Of a stretch of 64,000 nucleotides of DNA, positions 29,230 to 37,822 are shown piece by piece. The notes beneath the pieces were generated by a model, which saw nothing but the letters and a program-made list of their open reading frames with translations, was not told the origin of the DNA and did no database searches. Position 1 is the first letter of the stretch. Every line of letters starts with the position of its first letter. Source of the stretch: CAXBGS01 sp963975425 (GTDB lineage Bacteria; Planctomycetota; Planctomycetia; Pirellulales; Pirellulaceae); the NCBI GenBank assembly GCA_963975425.1, contig CAXBGS010000013.1, positions 1 to 64,000 of the forward strand. Reading direction: 5' to 3'. The position numbers were made by a program, and so were the translations under genes.

Positions 29230-29873
29230 GGGGTGGGTGATTCTCCGCAGTCTTTTAGGAACTGATTTAGAAATTGGTGCATGAATTCCTCTCGCTGCTG
29301 GGCGATCTGACGCGCGGGCTCGGTGTTTAGCAGGGCGCGCAGCTTGAACAGTTTTTCATGGAAATGCCCGATACCAGATTTCGAATCGGGACCAAGATTG
29401 CCGGGCTCATAAAATGGTTGCCCCTTGACGGCACCGTATTCGATCGTGCGGACGATTCCGATCGCGCCCAACGCATCAAGCCGATCGGCATCTTGGACGA
29501 TCTTGCCTTCTAGCGACAACGTTTCCGGGTCGATGCCTTTGCGAAACGATATGTTGTCGACAATCTCCACGACATGATCGATGGTCGCCAATGACGCGCC
29601 GAGTTCAATGAGAATGATTCTTGAAAATTCGGCACTGCGTTCGACGCCATCGTTGAACTTCGCATCACCAATATCGTGAAGCAACGCGGACAGCTCGACC
29701 ACCAAACGATCGCCACCGATCTGTGCTTGGATTTCGCGTGCCGAATTGACGACCCGCCAAACATGGTCCAGTCCGTGTCCGGCCTGCTGCCCACCCATCC
29801 GCTGCACAACATGCAGCCGAGTTTGTTCGACTAATTGTCGCTCGCTGTCATTCATCGGCGTGTCATCCTTCAT
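29208..29873 (-). CDS. HD-domain phosphohydrolase (YedJ-like)
   Basis: A 221-residue cytoplasmic metal-dependent phosphohydrolase of the HD superfamily. Metal ligands are visible in GHGLDHVWRVV, ALLHDIGDAKF (the HD pair) and QDADRLDALGAIGIVRT, the pattern of the YedJ-like group, whose members act on nucleotides. ATG 29873 or 29855 may start it. The last residues (PKGERGF) and the stop are encoded by the outer right RAYT repeat, so the native 3' end was probably replaced when the repeat arrived; the core is complete and likely still works. Divergent from the sulfatase at 29964. Confidence 0.88.
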   Translation of the reverse strand: MKDDTPMNDSERQLVEQTRLHVVQRMGGQQAGHGLDHVWRVVNSAREIQAQIGGDRLVVELSALLHDIGDAKFNDGVERSAEFSRIILIELGASLATIDHVVEIVDNISFRKGIDPETLSLEGKIVQDADRLDALGAIGIVRTIEYGAVKGQPFYEPGNLGPDSKSGIGHFHEKLFKLRALLNTEPARQIAQQREEFMHQFLNQFLKDCGESPTPKGERGF

Positions 29874-29963
29874 GAGTTTTGTCCCGTCATGGTTATCACA
29901 CTTTGTTATGATTGCGAACCAAACATCGATGCTGATTTAATCCTCAGACGGGAACATAGCCTT

Positions 29964-31514
29964 ATGCCTCGCCCTCGTCGAATCCTCGCGTTCTGCGGGT
30001 TCGTCTTTCCTGCTATCTGTTTTGCGGCGGAATCGACAAATGATCCGAGGGACCGACGTCCGCCCAATATTCTGTTTCTTGCGGTCGATGACTTGCGTTG
30101 CGAACTCGGCTGCTATGGGGTCGACGCAATCATTTCGCCCAACATTGATCGACTTGCCGCGTCGGCGGTTAAGTTCACACGCGCGTATTGCCAATTGGCG
30201 GTTTGCAACCCGTCGCGCGTCAGCGTGATGACGGGAATGCGCCCTGACACCACGATGGTTTGGGACTTGCGGTCCAAGTTTCGCGAGACGATTCCCGATG
30301 CAATCACGATGCCTCAACACTTTCGCCAACACGGGTATCACGCCGTTTCCTTCGGAAAGATTTTTCACAATCCGTGGCCCGATCAAGTCTCTTGGGACGA
30401 ACCGCATCGTTGGCCGCAAGACGCCAAATTATGGTCCAAGGAATCTCAGCAAAGGCTTGCCGAATACCGCCAACAAATGCGAAAGGAGGGGAAGAATCAC
30501 GCACAGATTCAGCGAATGCGTGCTCCTGCAATCGAGGTCTCGTCGCTCAGCGACAGCGAACACCGAGACGGTGCGATTGCCGATCAAGCGATTTCGGCAC
30601 TCGATCGACTGGCCAAACTTGAGCAACCGTTTTTCTTGGCAACCGGCTTCGTACGCCCGCATTTACCGTTCGTCGTTCCAAAGAAGTACTGGGACCTCTA
30701 TCGCCGCGAAGACATCCGTCTGGCTACCAATGGTTATCTGCCCAAGAACATGCCGGAACTTGCGTTCGGATCGAGCCCCCAAGGCGGATTTTACGAATTG
30801 CGTGACTACATGGACTTTGCCGATGCGGTGTGGCCGCTGGACGGTTCGCTGACACCTGCACAGCAGCGTGAGTTGAAACACGGCTACTATGCCGCCGTTT
30901 CCTTTATCGATGCCCAGATCGGTCGACTGCTGGACAAACTTGACGCGTTGCACTTGACCGATGACACGATTGTCGTGCTCTGGAGCGACCACGGCTGGAA
31001 ACTCGGCGAGCACAACGGATGGTGCAAACAAACCAATTTTGAAATCGACACACGCGTCCCCCTGTTAATTCGTGACCCTCGAATCAAATCAGGTGGTGCC
31101 GTTTCGAATTCGCTCGTCGAACTGGTCGATCTGTATCCGACGTTGTGCGAATTGTCCGGCATCCCATCACCGGATTTCTTAGAGGGCGCATCGCTTGCCC
31201 CGATCCTTGCGGAGCCCGACCAAACAGTAAAGACAGCCGCCATCAGCCAATTCCCACATCGGCGTGGGCGAGAAACGTTCATGGGGTATTCACTGCGAAC
31301 GGACGAGTTTCGCTACACGGTCTGGATCAGCTCAACCAGTGGAGCTGTTGCTGCTCGCGAACTGTACGATCACCGCGTCGACACCCAAGAGAACGAAAAT
31401 GTCGCGGATGCCCCGCAGCACGCCGAACGCATTGAACAACTTGATTCTCTGCTTTGGGAAACGATTCCGAATCCGATGGCGGAATTCAATGCACTGCTGA
31501 AATCCGCATCTTGA
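29964..31514 (+). CDS. Secreted sulfatase (iduronate-2-sulfatase-like)
   Basis: A 516-residue formylglycine sulfatase. ATG 29964 is used because it starts the signal peptide (ILAFCGFVFPAICFAAES); an upstream start at 29835 would overlap the HD gene. Metal-site NILFLAVDDLRCELGCYG and active-site CNPSR (Cys81), followed by VSVMTGMRPDTT, are typical of the iduronate-2-sulfatase/choline-sulfatase-like branch. The distal metal site is WSDHGWKLGEHNGWCKQTNFE. Probably acts on sulfated polysaccharide outside the cytoplasm; substrate not predictable. First gene of a rightward run with another sulfatase 122 bases downstream; a hairpin covers its stop. Confidence 0.94.
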   Translation: MPRPRRILAFCGFVFPAICFAAESTNDPRDRRPPNILFLAVDDLRCELGCYGVDAIISPNIDRLAASAVKFTRAYCQLAVCNPSRVSVMTGMRPDTTMVWDLRSKFRETIPDAITMPQHFRQHGYHAVSFGKIFHNPWPDQVSWDEPHRWPQDAKLWSKESQQRLAEYRQQMRKEGKNHAQIQRMRAPAIEVSSLSDSEHRDGAIADQAISALDRLAKLEQPFFLATGFVRPHLPFVVPKKYWDLYRREDIRLATNGYLPKNMPELAFGSSPQGGFYELRDYMDFADAVWPLDGSLTPAQQRELKHGYYAAVSFIDAQIGRLLDKLDALHLTDDTIVVLWSDHGWKLGEHNGWCKQTNFEIDTRVPLLIRDPRIKSGGAVSNSLVELVDLYPTLCELSGIPSPDFLEGASLAPILAEPDQTVKTAAISQFPHRRGRETFMGYSLRTDEFRYTVWISSTSGAVAARELYDHRVDTQENENVADAPQHAERIEQLDSLLWETIPNPMAEFNALLKSAS

Positions 31515-31523
31515 TGCGGATTT
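31500..31523 (+). terminator. Hairpin covering the sulfatase stop codon
   Basis: AAATCCGCAT (31500-31509) pairs perfectly with ATGCGGATTT (31514-31523) around a CTTG loop. The stop TGA (31512-31514) is in the loop and stem. A T-run follows at about 31535-31540. Confidence 0.6.
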
Positions 31524-31636
31524 ACGGCGACCATGTTTTTTACGGTGGATGAACGTGCGCCCATCGCTCGCGTCCGCTAGAATCTTCCTGGCCTAGACCT
31601 GCCCTATTTTCTTCCTTTCCTCAATGAATTTCCGAT

Positions 31637-33826
31637 ATGAAAACCGCTTTCGCTCTGCTGCTGGCATGGCTGTCGCTTACCCAAACAGGAAACGCTTCGC
31701 CGCCCAATATTGTCTTTTTCTTTACTGATGATCAGACGATCAGCACGATCGGTTGCTATGGCAACGAGGTCGTTCAAACCCCGAACATTGATTCGCTGGC
31801 GAAGCGTGGCGTTCGGTTCGAAAACGCGTTCGTCAGCCACTCGATTTGCTGGGTCAGCCGTACGACGATTCTCAGCGGTTTGACCGGACGAACTTACGGG
31901 ACGATTGGCAATCACGAGCAAGCACGAGCCGAAGCCGTCGATGAATTGTATTCGGACATTCTGCGTGACAACGGCTACCGCACGGGTTACTTCGGAAAAT
32001 GGCATGCGAAAATGCCAAAGGGATACAAGCCAGAAGATCACTTTGACGAATACGAAGCGATTTTCCGCAATCCGTTTTACAAAAAGCAACCCGATGGCAG
32101 CCTGCGTCACACGACCGAACTGATTGTCGATCGCGGGATCGACTTTGTGAAATCCCAGCCCAAAGACAAGCCGTTTGCACTGAACATGTGGTTCAACGCG
32201 TGTCACGCCGAAGACGGCGATCGGCGTCCGGGGATAGGCCATTTCCCCTGGCCGCGAGCGGTCGACGGGATGTACGACGATGTCGAAATTGCGCCGCCCA
32301 AGCTGAACGCCCCCGAGATCTTTGAAGCGTTGCCGGACTTTTTGAAAACGACAATCAATCGCGAGCGGTTTTTCTGGCGTTGGAATACCGACGAAAAATA
32401 CCAGACAAACGTGCGAGCTTATTATCGCATGGTCACTGGAATCGATGGAGCGATCGGGCGTTTTATGGACGCGTTAGCCGAAGCCGGATTGGCCGACAAC
32501 ACGATCATCGTGTATTCCGCCGACAACGGATACTACATGGGTAATCGTGGACTCGCCGGCAAGTGGACGCACTATGAAGAATCACTGCGTGTTCCGCTGA
32601 TTGTTTGTGACCCCAGAGTCAAGGCGTCCGAACAAGGCAAGACGACCAATGCGATTGCACTGAATCTGGATTTGCCTGCGACATTCTTGGACTGGGCCGG
32701 GGCGGACGTTCCGGATCGTTACCAAGGCCACAGCCTTCAGCCAATCGTCACCGGTGACGAGCCATCGGATTGGCGAACGGAATCGTTCCACGAACATTTC
32801 GCCGTCCGCTCGAGGATTCCGGCGTTCGAAGGGGTCCGAAATGAAAACTTTAAGTACGTCCGGTACATCGATGATGACAACTACGAATTCCTTCACGACC
32901 TGAAGAACGACCCCGACGAATTGATCAACTTGGCCGGTGATCCCAAGCATGCCGAAACACTGCGGGCGATGCGGGAGCGTACGACGGCGCGCGTCGACGA
33001 ACTCGGCGGCCCGCTTGAACCGTTAAAAGGCAACTTCACGGCATCCACGCCGCCGCACCCAGTCGCGTCCGCAGCAGTGAGCCAACGCGCCGATGAAGAC
33101 GGGTTCGTCTCTTTGATCAACGGCAATCGGCTGGCGGGTTGGACCGGGGACGAGAAGTACTGGTCGGTTAAAGATGGTGTCCTGACGGGTGTGACCGATG
33201 GCTCGCTAAAGATGAACCGTTTCATCACGTGGAAACATTCGACGATCAAGAATTTCGACTTGCGAGTGAAGGTACGGATCAGCGAAGGTGGCAACAGCGG
33301 ACTTCAGTATCGCGGGACGTCGCGTCCGGACCTGGGACTGGATGTCGTGACGGGTTACCAGTGCGATGTGGTGTCCAATAACCCCAACTACAACGGCATG
33401 TTGTACGAAGAGAAAGGTCGCCGAATTCTTTCTCATACCGGCGAAAAAATTGTGATTGACGAGAATGGGCAACCCTGGATCGTTGGGTCCATGCCGGTCA
33501 AAGAGTTCGAACCGGAACAGTGGCATGATTACCGCGTCTTGGTCCGTGGCAATCATCATCAACATTGGATCGATGGTCATCCGACAGCCGACGCGATCGA
33601 CCTTGATGCCAATGGCCGAACGCTCGAAGGCGTCTTAGCGGTCCAGGTTCATGTCGGCCCGCCAATGAAGGTTGAATACAAAGATTTCCGAATCAAGCAC
33701 CTTCCCGACGACATTCCATTGCAGACCGCCGCGGATCATCCGATCCCCAACGGTTCCAAGGGTGTTCGTCCCCAAGGAAGGCTGCCCAAAGATTGGAAAC
33801 CGCCGGTTTACTCGAGCGATCAATAG
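31637..33826 (+). CDS. Sulfatase fused to a C-terminal DUF1080 domain, atypical active-site motif
   Basis: A 729-residue exported fusion. After a signal peptide (MKTAFALLLAWLSL, ending near GNA) comes a sulfatase domain (about 22-450) with NIVFFFTDDQTISTIGCYG, GKWHAKMPKG and YSADNGYYMG. The expected CxPxR formylglycine motif reads CWVSR (Cys71), with Val instead of Pro. A DUF1080 (3-keto-disaccharide hydrolase/LamG-like) domain follows (about 485-725; FVSLINGNRLAGWTG, GGNSGLQYRG). The pairing suggests a carbohydrate target held by the second domain. Whether Cys71 is converted is uncertain because maturation enzymes normally need the Pro or Ala. The stop lies in a perfect 20-bp duplication. 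Confidence 0.9.
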   Translation: MKTAFALLLAWLSLTQTGNASPPNIVFFFTDDQTISTIGCYGNEVVQTPNIDSLAKRGVRFENAFVSHSICWVSRTTILSGLTGRTYGTIGNHEQARAEAVDELYSDILRDNGYRTGYFGKWHAKMPKGYKPEDHFDEYEAIFRNPFYKKQPDGSLRHTTELIVDRGIDFVKSQPKDKPFALNMWFNACHAEDGDRRPGIGHFPWPRAVDGMYDDVEIAPPKLNAPEIFEALPDFLKTTINRERFFWRWNTDEKYQTNVRAYYRMVTGIDGAIGRFMDALAEAGLADNTIIVYSADNGYYMGNRGLAGKWTHYEESLRVPLIVCDPRVKASEQGKTTNAIALNLDLPATFLDWAGADVPDRYQGHSLQPIVTGDEPSDWRTESFHEHFAVRSRIPAFEGVRNENFKYVRYIDDDNYEFLHDLKNDPDELINLAGDPKHAETLRAMRERTTARVDELGGPLEPLKGNFTASTPPHPVASAAVSQRADEDGFVSLINGNRLAGWTGDEKYWSVKDGVLTGVTDGSLKMNRFITWKHSTIKNFDLRVKVRISEGGNSGLQYRGTSRPDLGLDVVTGYQCDVVSNNPNYNGMLYEEKGRRILSHTGEKIVIDENGQPWIVGSMPVKEFEPEQWHDYRVLVRGNHHQHWIDGHPTADAIDLDANGRTLEGVLAVQVHVGPPMKVEYKDFRIKHLPDDIPLQTAADHPIPNGSKGVRPQGRLPKDWKPPVYSSDQ

Positions 33827-33847
33827 CTTACTCGAGCGATCAATAGC
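33808..33847. repeat. Perfect 20-bp tandem duplication covering the sulfatase-DUF1080 stop
   Basis: TTACTCGAGCGATCAATAGC is present at 33808-33827 and 33828-33847. The stop TAG is at 33824-33826, inside the first copy. The period is not a multiple of three. Confidence 0.97.
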
Positions 33848-34040
33848 CGCGGCCATGCAACTCGGTTCGGGCCGTCGGAGTTAATTCACCGCGAGCATGC
33901 TTGCAGCAATGCGGGCTTGCCTGCAACGCGGGTCAGCCGTGCAGGCCTGCTAGCCGTACGGATCCTAGATCCACTCATGCCGGGACTGCGTTTGTCCCGG
34001 CATGAGCGCTATTTCGGTTCGATCGATGCAAGGCTGCAAC

Positions 34041-35159
34041 TTACGGCAGGTCAATCGTTCTCAAGGACAACGATTGATCGCTATTTTGAACCATCACGAT
34101 GGCCGTCGTTTCGCTTGCCTTGTCAAGTTGCACGACGCCGTCGAGCGATTCGATCGTTTCATAAGGCTGCCCCGCGGTTCCGCCGCCGGAAACCGGTTCG
34201 GTCAAACCATCGTTCGCGGCCAAGTCATCGGTGCTGATTTTCATCACGCCACGAGCACTATTGGCCATCAACAAGTAGTCTTTGCCACCTTGGCGGTACG
34301 CGATCATGTCCAGCGGCTTGTTGCGATTACCGAGTTCGGCGACCGTTGTCCCGCGCACCTTGCTGGTATCACCAAGTTTCTTGACAGGAATTTTCACCAG
34401 CGGCGTGCATGTGTAACCCGCAAGCAAGCTGGGTTCACCATCGATATTGAATGGGATGAACGTCTGGATCGCGGCGGTGTCTTCATCGCGACCGTGCGCG
34501 GCATGAAAAATCTCGACTTGGATCGCTTCGGAAGATTCACGAAACGGAAAATCGAATTCGATCACGCTGCTTGGCGAATCGGCGGCCGAGAGTCCCGAAA
34601 TTAAGACCCGGCCGCCCATGTACGCAACATCCGTGATCGCTTCGGCTCGAGGATTCTTGCTGCGTCGGCCCATCTTTACCACTTTGTCCTCGGGTGGGTT
34701 CGGCAATGATGCGGTGGCATGACCGATCTTTTCCAGATTCAGCTCTTCCACTTCGCCGCCGGACGTGACCTTAGCGATGAACGGTTGTCCCGCGGCATCG
34801 CCGGAGACGAAGACGTTGCCGGTCTCGGGGTTCACGGCCATGTCTGCGATCGTCACTTGCTTTCCACCCATCGCCGCCATGATTCGAGTATCCGCGTCGG
34901 CGATATCGAACGCACCGCCCGCGGTCCCGGTGTCTTCGGTGTTCAGGGCATAGACCTTTGCGGCCTTGGCGTCCCCGATGAACAGCACGCCGGATGGACC
35001 AAACGACATTGGACCGGCCGATTGCAGCTGTACGGTCCCCGGCGTCAGCCCGTACAATTCGGCAGCGCCAACCGACGTGACGCCAAGCGCAACGCCGCAA
35101 GTCGTCAACAAACAACTCGCAAAGCGGCAACGCAAACTCTGTAGTGACATGAGACGCAT
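34041..35159 (-). CDS. Secreted hypothetical protein, propeller-like
   Basis: A 372-residue exported protein. ATG 35159 begins a good signal peptide (LRCRFASCLLTTCGVALG, cleaved near VGAAE) and has GGAG nine bases upstream; the frame is open to 35369, but that part is not signal-like and would overlap the divergent sulfatase frame. The mature part has repeated strand-turn units (GPSGVLFIGDAKAAKVYAL, MAVNPETGNVFVSGDAAGQP, MIAYRQGGKDYLLMANSARG), suggesting a beta-propeller. No catalytic motif. It sits in the sulfatase island and points away from the next sulfatase. Role unknown; binding or sensing are possible. Confidence 0.7.
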   Translation of the reverse strand: MRLMSLQSLRCRFASCLLTTCGVALGVTSVGAAELYGLTPGTVQLQSAGPMSFGPSGVLFIGDAKAAKVYALNTEDTGTAGGAFDIADADTRIMAAMGGKQVTIADMAVNPETGNVFVSGDAAGQPFIAKVTSGGEVEELNLEKIGHATASLPNPPEDKVVKMGRRSKNPRAEAITDVAYMGGRVLISGLSAADSPSSVIEFDFPFRESSEAIQVEIFHAAHGRDEDTAAIQTFIPFNIDGEPSLLAGYTCTPLVKIPVKKLGDTSKVRGTTVAELGNRNKPLDMIAYRQGGKDYLLMANSARGVMKISTDDLAANDGLTEPVSGGGTAGQPYETIESLDGVVQLDKASETTAIVMVQNSDQSLSLRTIDLP

Positions 35160-35439
35160 GACACGAATCTCCAAAAGCATTGAGTGAAAACGAAAGAAAC
35201 CCGTAGCGCTCGCAGACGCTCGACCGAGTCGTCCAACGAGGTTCAGTTTACGGTTTTCAAAGTGGGGCCACATGAGGTTCTTTGCAAAGTTTGCAAAAAA
35301 GGTCATTAGCAAAACGGACGAGACAATCCGCCAGAAAACAATGCATTTGATGTGTGCCGCTGGTGCCACTGCGAATCGCGAACATGTTAAATTGCCTACC
35401 TGGCCCTCTTATTTCGCCCACCGCTACAGAGATACCGCC

Positions 35440-36840
35440 GTGTTTCGATTCAGTCTGTCCAGGTTGCTCACCACGCTATCGCTTTTCACTGCGTTGACGG
35501 TTGCCGCCCAGGCTCGCCGGCCCAACATCATCTATGTGATGTTGGACGACGCCGGCTATGGCGACTTTGGTGCTTTTGGATCGCCGCACGTCAAGACGCC
35601 AACATTCGACCGGCTGTGCCGGGAAGGAATGAAGTTCACCAACCATTATTCCGGATCATGCGTTTGCGCACCAACACGATGCGTCTTGATGACGGGGTTG
35701 CACACCGGCCACGCCCGACGACGCGACAATACGGCGCAAGCGTTGATCAAGGAACTGAGTGCGACGAACGGACGTGCACTCGTCTTTCTCGAAAATGAAG
35801 ACGTCACGGTCGCCGAGGCGCTCAAGGCGGCCGGTTATGTGACCGGCGGAATCGGCAAGTGGGGACTCGGGAATCCAGGTTTCGACGGAGTCCCAGAAAA
35901 CCAAGGCTTTGACTATTGGTATGGCTATTTAGACCAAGTTCACGCACACGATCATTTCCCACCGGAGATTTGGGACGGGGGCAAGATGGTCAAGATTCCT
36001 GAAAATGAGAACGGCAACCAAGGCGTCTATATCCCTTACCGACAAGAAGAAAAAACGCTGGAATTCATTCGCGAGAATAAAGACAAAGAGTTCTTTCTGT
36101 ACTTGGCGGTGACACCGCCACATGGCAAGTACATCATTCCGACAGACGACCCGGCGTTTGCCCAGTACGACCATCTCGCTGATGCCGGAAACGACAAATC
36201 AAAGAAAACGATTCAGCATTACGCGGCGATGATCACGCGCACCGATCAAACCATCGGCAAGATGATGCAGCTGCTCAAATCCCTGGACTTGGATGAAGAT
36301 ACGATCGTCTTTTACACGTCGGATAATGGACCAAACAACCAATTCATCAAGCCGCTCAATAGCGCCGCCGGCCTAAGAGGAACCAAGCGTGACCTGTTCG
36401 AAGGAGGCATCCGTGCCGCGATGGCGGTCCGCTGGCCAGGGCATGTCCCCGCCGGAAAGACCAGCGACTTCATTTGGGACATGCGAGACTTCTTTCCGAC
36501 CGCGTGCGAACTGGCCAATGCCGAAGCGCCGGACCACTTGGATGGCATGTCCGTGGTCCCGACCTTGATGGGCAAATCCCAACAAGGTCGTCAGATGCAT
36601 TACTGGGAATTTTACTCACCCTTTCAACAATCGGTGCGAATGGGCCCCTGGAAGGGAATTCGATTCGGTACCGAAGAACCAATCATGCTTTTCAATTTAG
36701 ACCAAGACCGATCTGAGACGACCGACATCGCCGCGCAACATCCCGAAATCGTCGCTCAGATGGAATCTCACATGACGGCGTCGCACGCTGAGTCGAAGTA
36801 CTTCCCGGTCCAGAGATATGCCTCGAAGAAGCAACGTTAA
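35440..36840 (+). CDS. Secreted sulfatase (arylsulfatase A-like)
   Basis: A 466-residue formylglycine sulfatase. GTG 35440 is chosen because it begins the signal peptide (SRLLTTLSLFTALTVAAQA) right before NIIYVMLDDAGYGDFG; ATGs at 35272, 35341 and 35350 are in frame but add a non-signal N-terminal stretch. Active site CAPTR (Cys76 from the GTG) is canonical, followed by CVLMTGLHTGHARRRDN, and the metal-site TSDNGPNNQ is present, with GLRGTKRDLFEGGIRAAM typical of arylsulfatase A. It probably works with the other sulfatases on a multiply sulfated polymer. A DUF3445 gene follows 60 bases downstream. Confidence 0.92.
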   Translation: MFRFSLSRLLTTLSLFTALTVAAQARRPNIIYVMLDDAGYGDFGAFGSPHVKTPTFDRLCREGMKFTNHYSGSCVCAPTRCVLMTGLHTGHARRRDNTAQALIKELSATNGRALVFLENEDVTVAEALKAAGYVTGGIGKWGLGNPGFDGVPENQGFDYWYGYLDQVHAHDHFPPEIWDGGKMVKIPENENGNQGVYIPYRQEEKTLEFIRENKDKEFFLYLAVTPPHGKYIIPTDDPAFAQYDHLADAGNDKSKKTIQHYAAMITRTDQTIGKMMQLLKSLDLDEDTIVFYTSDNGPNNQFIKPLNSAAGLRGTKRDLFEGGIRAAMAVRWPGHVPAGKTSDFIWDMRDFFPTACELANAEAPDHLDGMSVVPTLMGKSQQGRQMHYWEFYSPFQQSVRMGPWKGIRFGTEEPIMLFNLDQDRSETTDIAAQHPEIVAQMESHMTASHAESKYFPVQRYASKKQR

Positions 36841-36900
36841 GGTTGGCTCGTTGAGAATCGACTGGCAGACTCACGGCTGGCCATTCTTGCAGTCTGGACC

Positions 36901-37776
36901 ATGAAGTATTTTCCATTGACCAAGGGCACGTTCGAACACCAATTCGGGATTCGCGCGCTGCGTGAAAACGAATCGATCATCGAAGTCACCGATCAATATG
37001 CCTCGGAAACTTCACTCAAGCAAAGCCTGCTCGAACGAGCGCCAGGTGAATACTTTCAAGCGCTCAGTGGCTCGTCGAGGGCGCAGCGCGATGTTGCCAC
37101 GATGGTTCTTGCCGCACTCAAGTCGCTGCCTGACGCCCATCGACCGCCGGCGCTGGCGACGGAGAACTTAACCATCAAGAACTTGGCGACTGATGACGCC
37201 CCGCCGCTGCTGTCAATCAGCCGCCGCGTGCAGGAAGACCTGACCATCTTGCGAAACGACCCGGCAAATGGTTTTCCGCTGATCGCAGGCTGCGTTTGCT
37301 TTCCCAGTGGATGGTGTATTGCCGACAAGATCGGGCAAAACTTGATGGATGTCCATTTGCCAGTGCCGGAATTCGCCAGCGCGCTGGCGGATGCCACAAA
37401 TAATCTGTTACAGCGATTGAAAGTCGGACGCCCGGTATGGCGTACCAACTGGGGTGTTCGCCCCAGTGGTCAACTGGACCAATCGCCGCAACATCGGGCT
37501 TATCTCGATGAACAATTGTCACAAGTCGACGCTGAAAATGCCGGTCAGCGCTGCTACTTTCGCGTCGAACGTCAGACGCTTGCGAGACTGCCCAGCGATG
37601 GCGACATCTTGTTTGCAATTCATACGCACCAACAACCGCTCGACATGCTAAGCCTGCAAGAGAAACAATCACTGCTAGGCGTGATCCGTTCGTGTCCCGA
37701 GCCAACGTTGATGTACAAAGGCATCTTACCGATGCGAGACGCGGTGACAGCGTACTTACAATCTGAAATACACTAA
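36901..37776 (+). CDS. DUF3445 protein (heme-dependent oxidative N-demethylase-like)
   Basis: A 291-residue protein without signal peptide, so cytoplasmic. It matches DUF3445, whose characterised members are the alpha subunits of heme-dependent oxidative N-demethylases acting on small methylated amines. Supporting segments are SRRVQEDLTILRND, GCVCFPSGWCIADKIGQNL (about 130-150), RTNWGVRP, YFRVERQTLARLP and FAIHTHQQPLD near the C terminus. The partner subunits of that enzyme are not encoded nearby, so the substrate and electron donor are unknown. Between a sulfatase and a PhoD-like gene, all rightward, it may share a transcript with them. Confidence 0.83.
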   Translation: MKYFPLTKGTFEHQFGIRALRENESIIEVTDQYASETSLKQSLLERAPGEYFQALSGSSRAQRDVATMVLAALKSLPDAHRPPALATENLTIKNLATDDAPPLLSISRRVQEDLTILRNDPANGFPLIAGCVCFPSGWCIADKIGQNLMDVHLPVPEFASALADATNNLLQRLKVGRPVWRTNWGVRPSGQLDQSPQHRAYLDEQLSQVDAENAGQRCYFRVERQTLARLPSDGDILFAIHTHQQPLDMLSLQEKQSLLGVIRSCPEPTLMYKGILPMRDAVTAYLQSEIH

Positions 37777-37822
37777 ACTGCCGCCTTGATATTCCGTACC
37801 CTGCTACCGTCAACGACACCGC

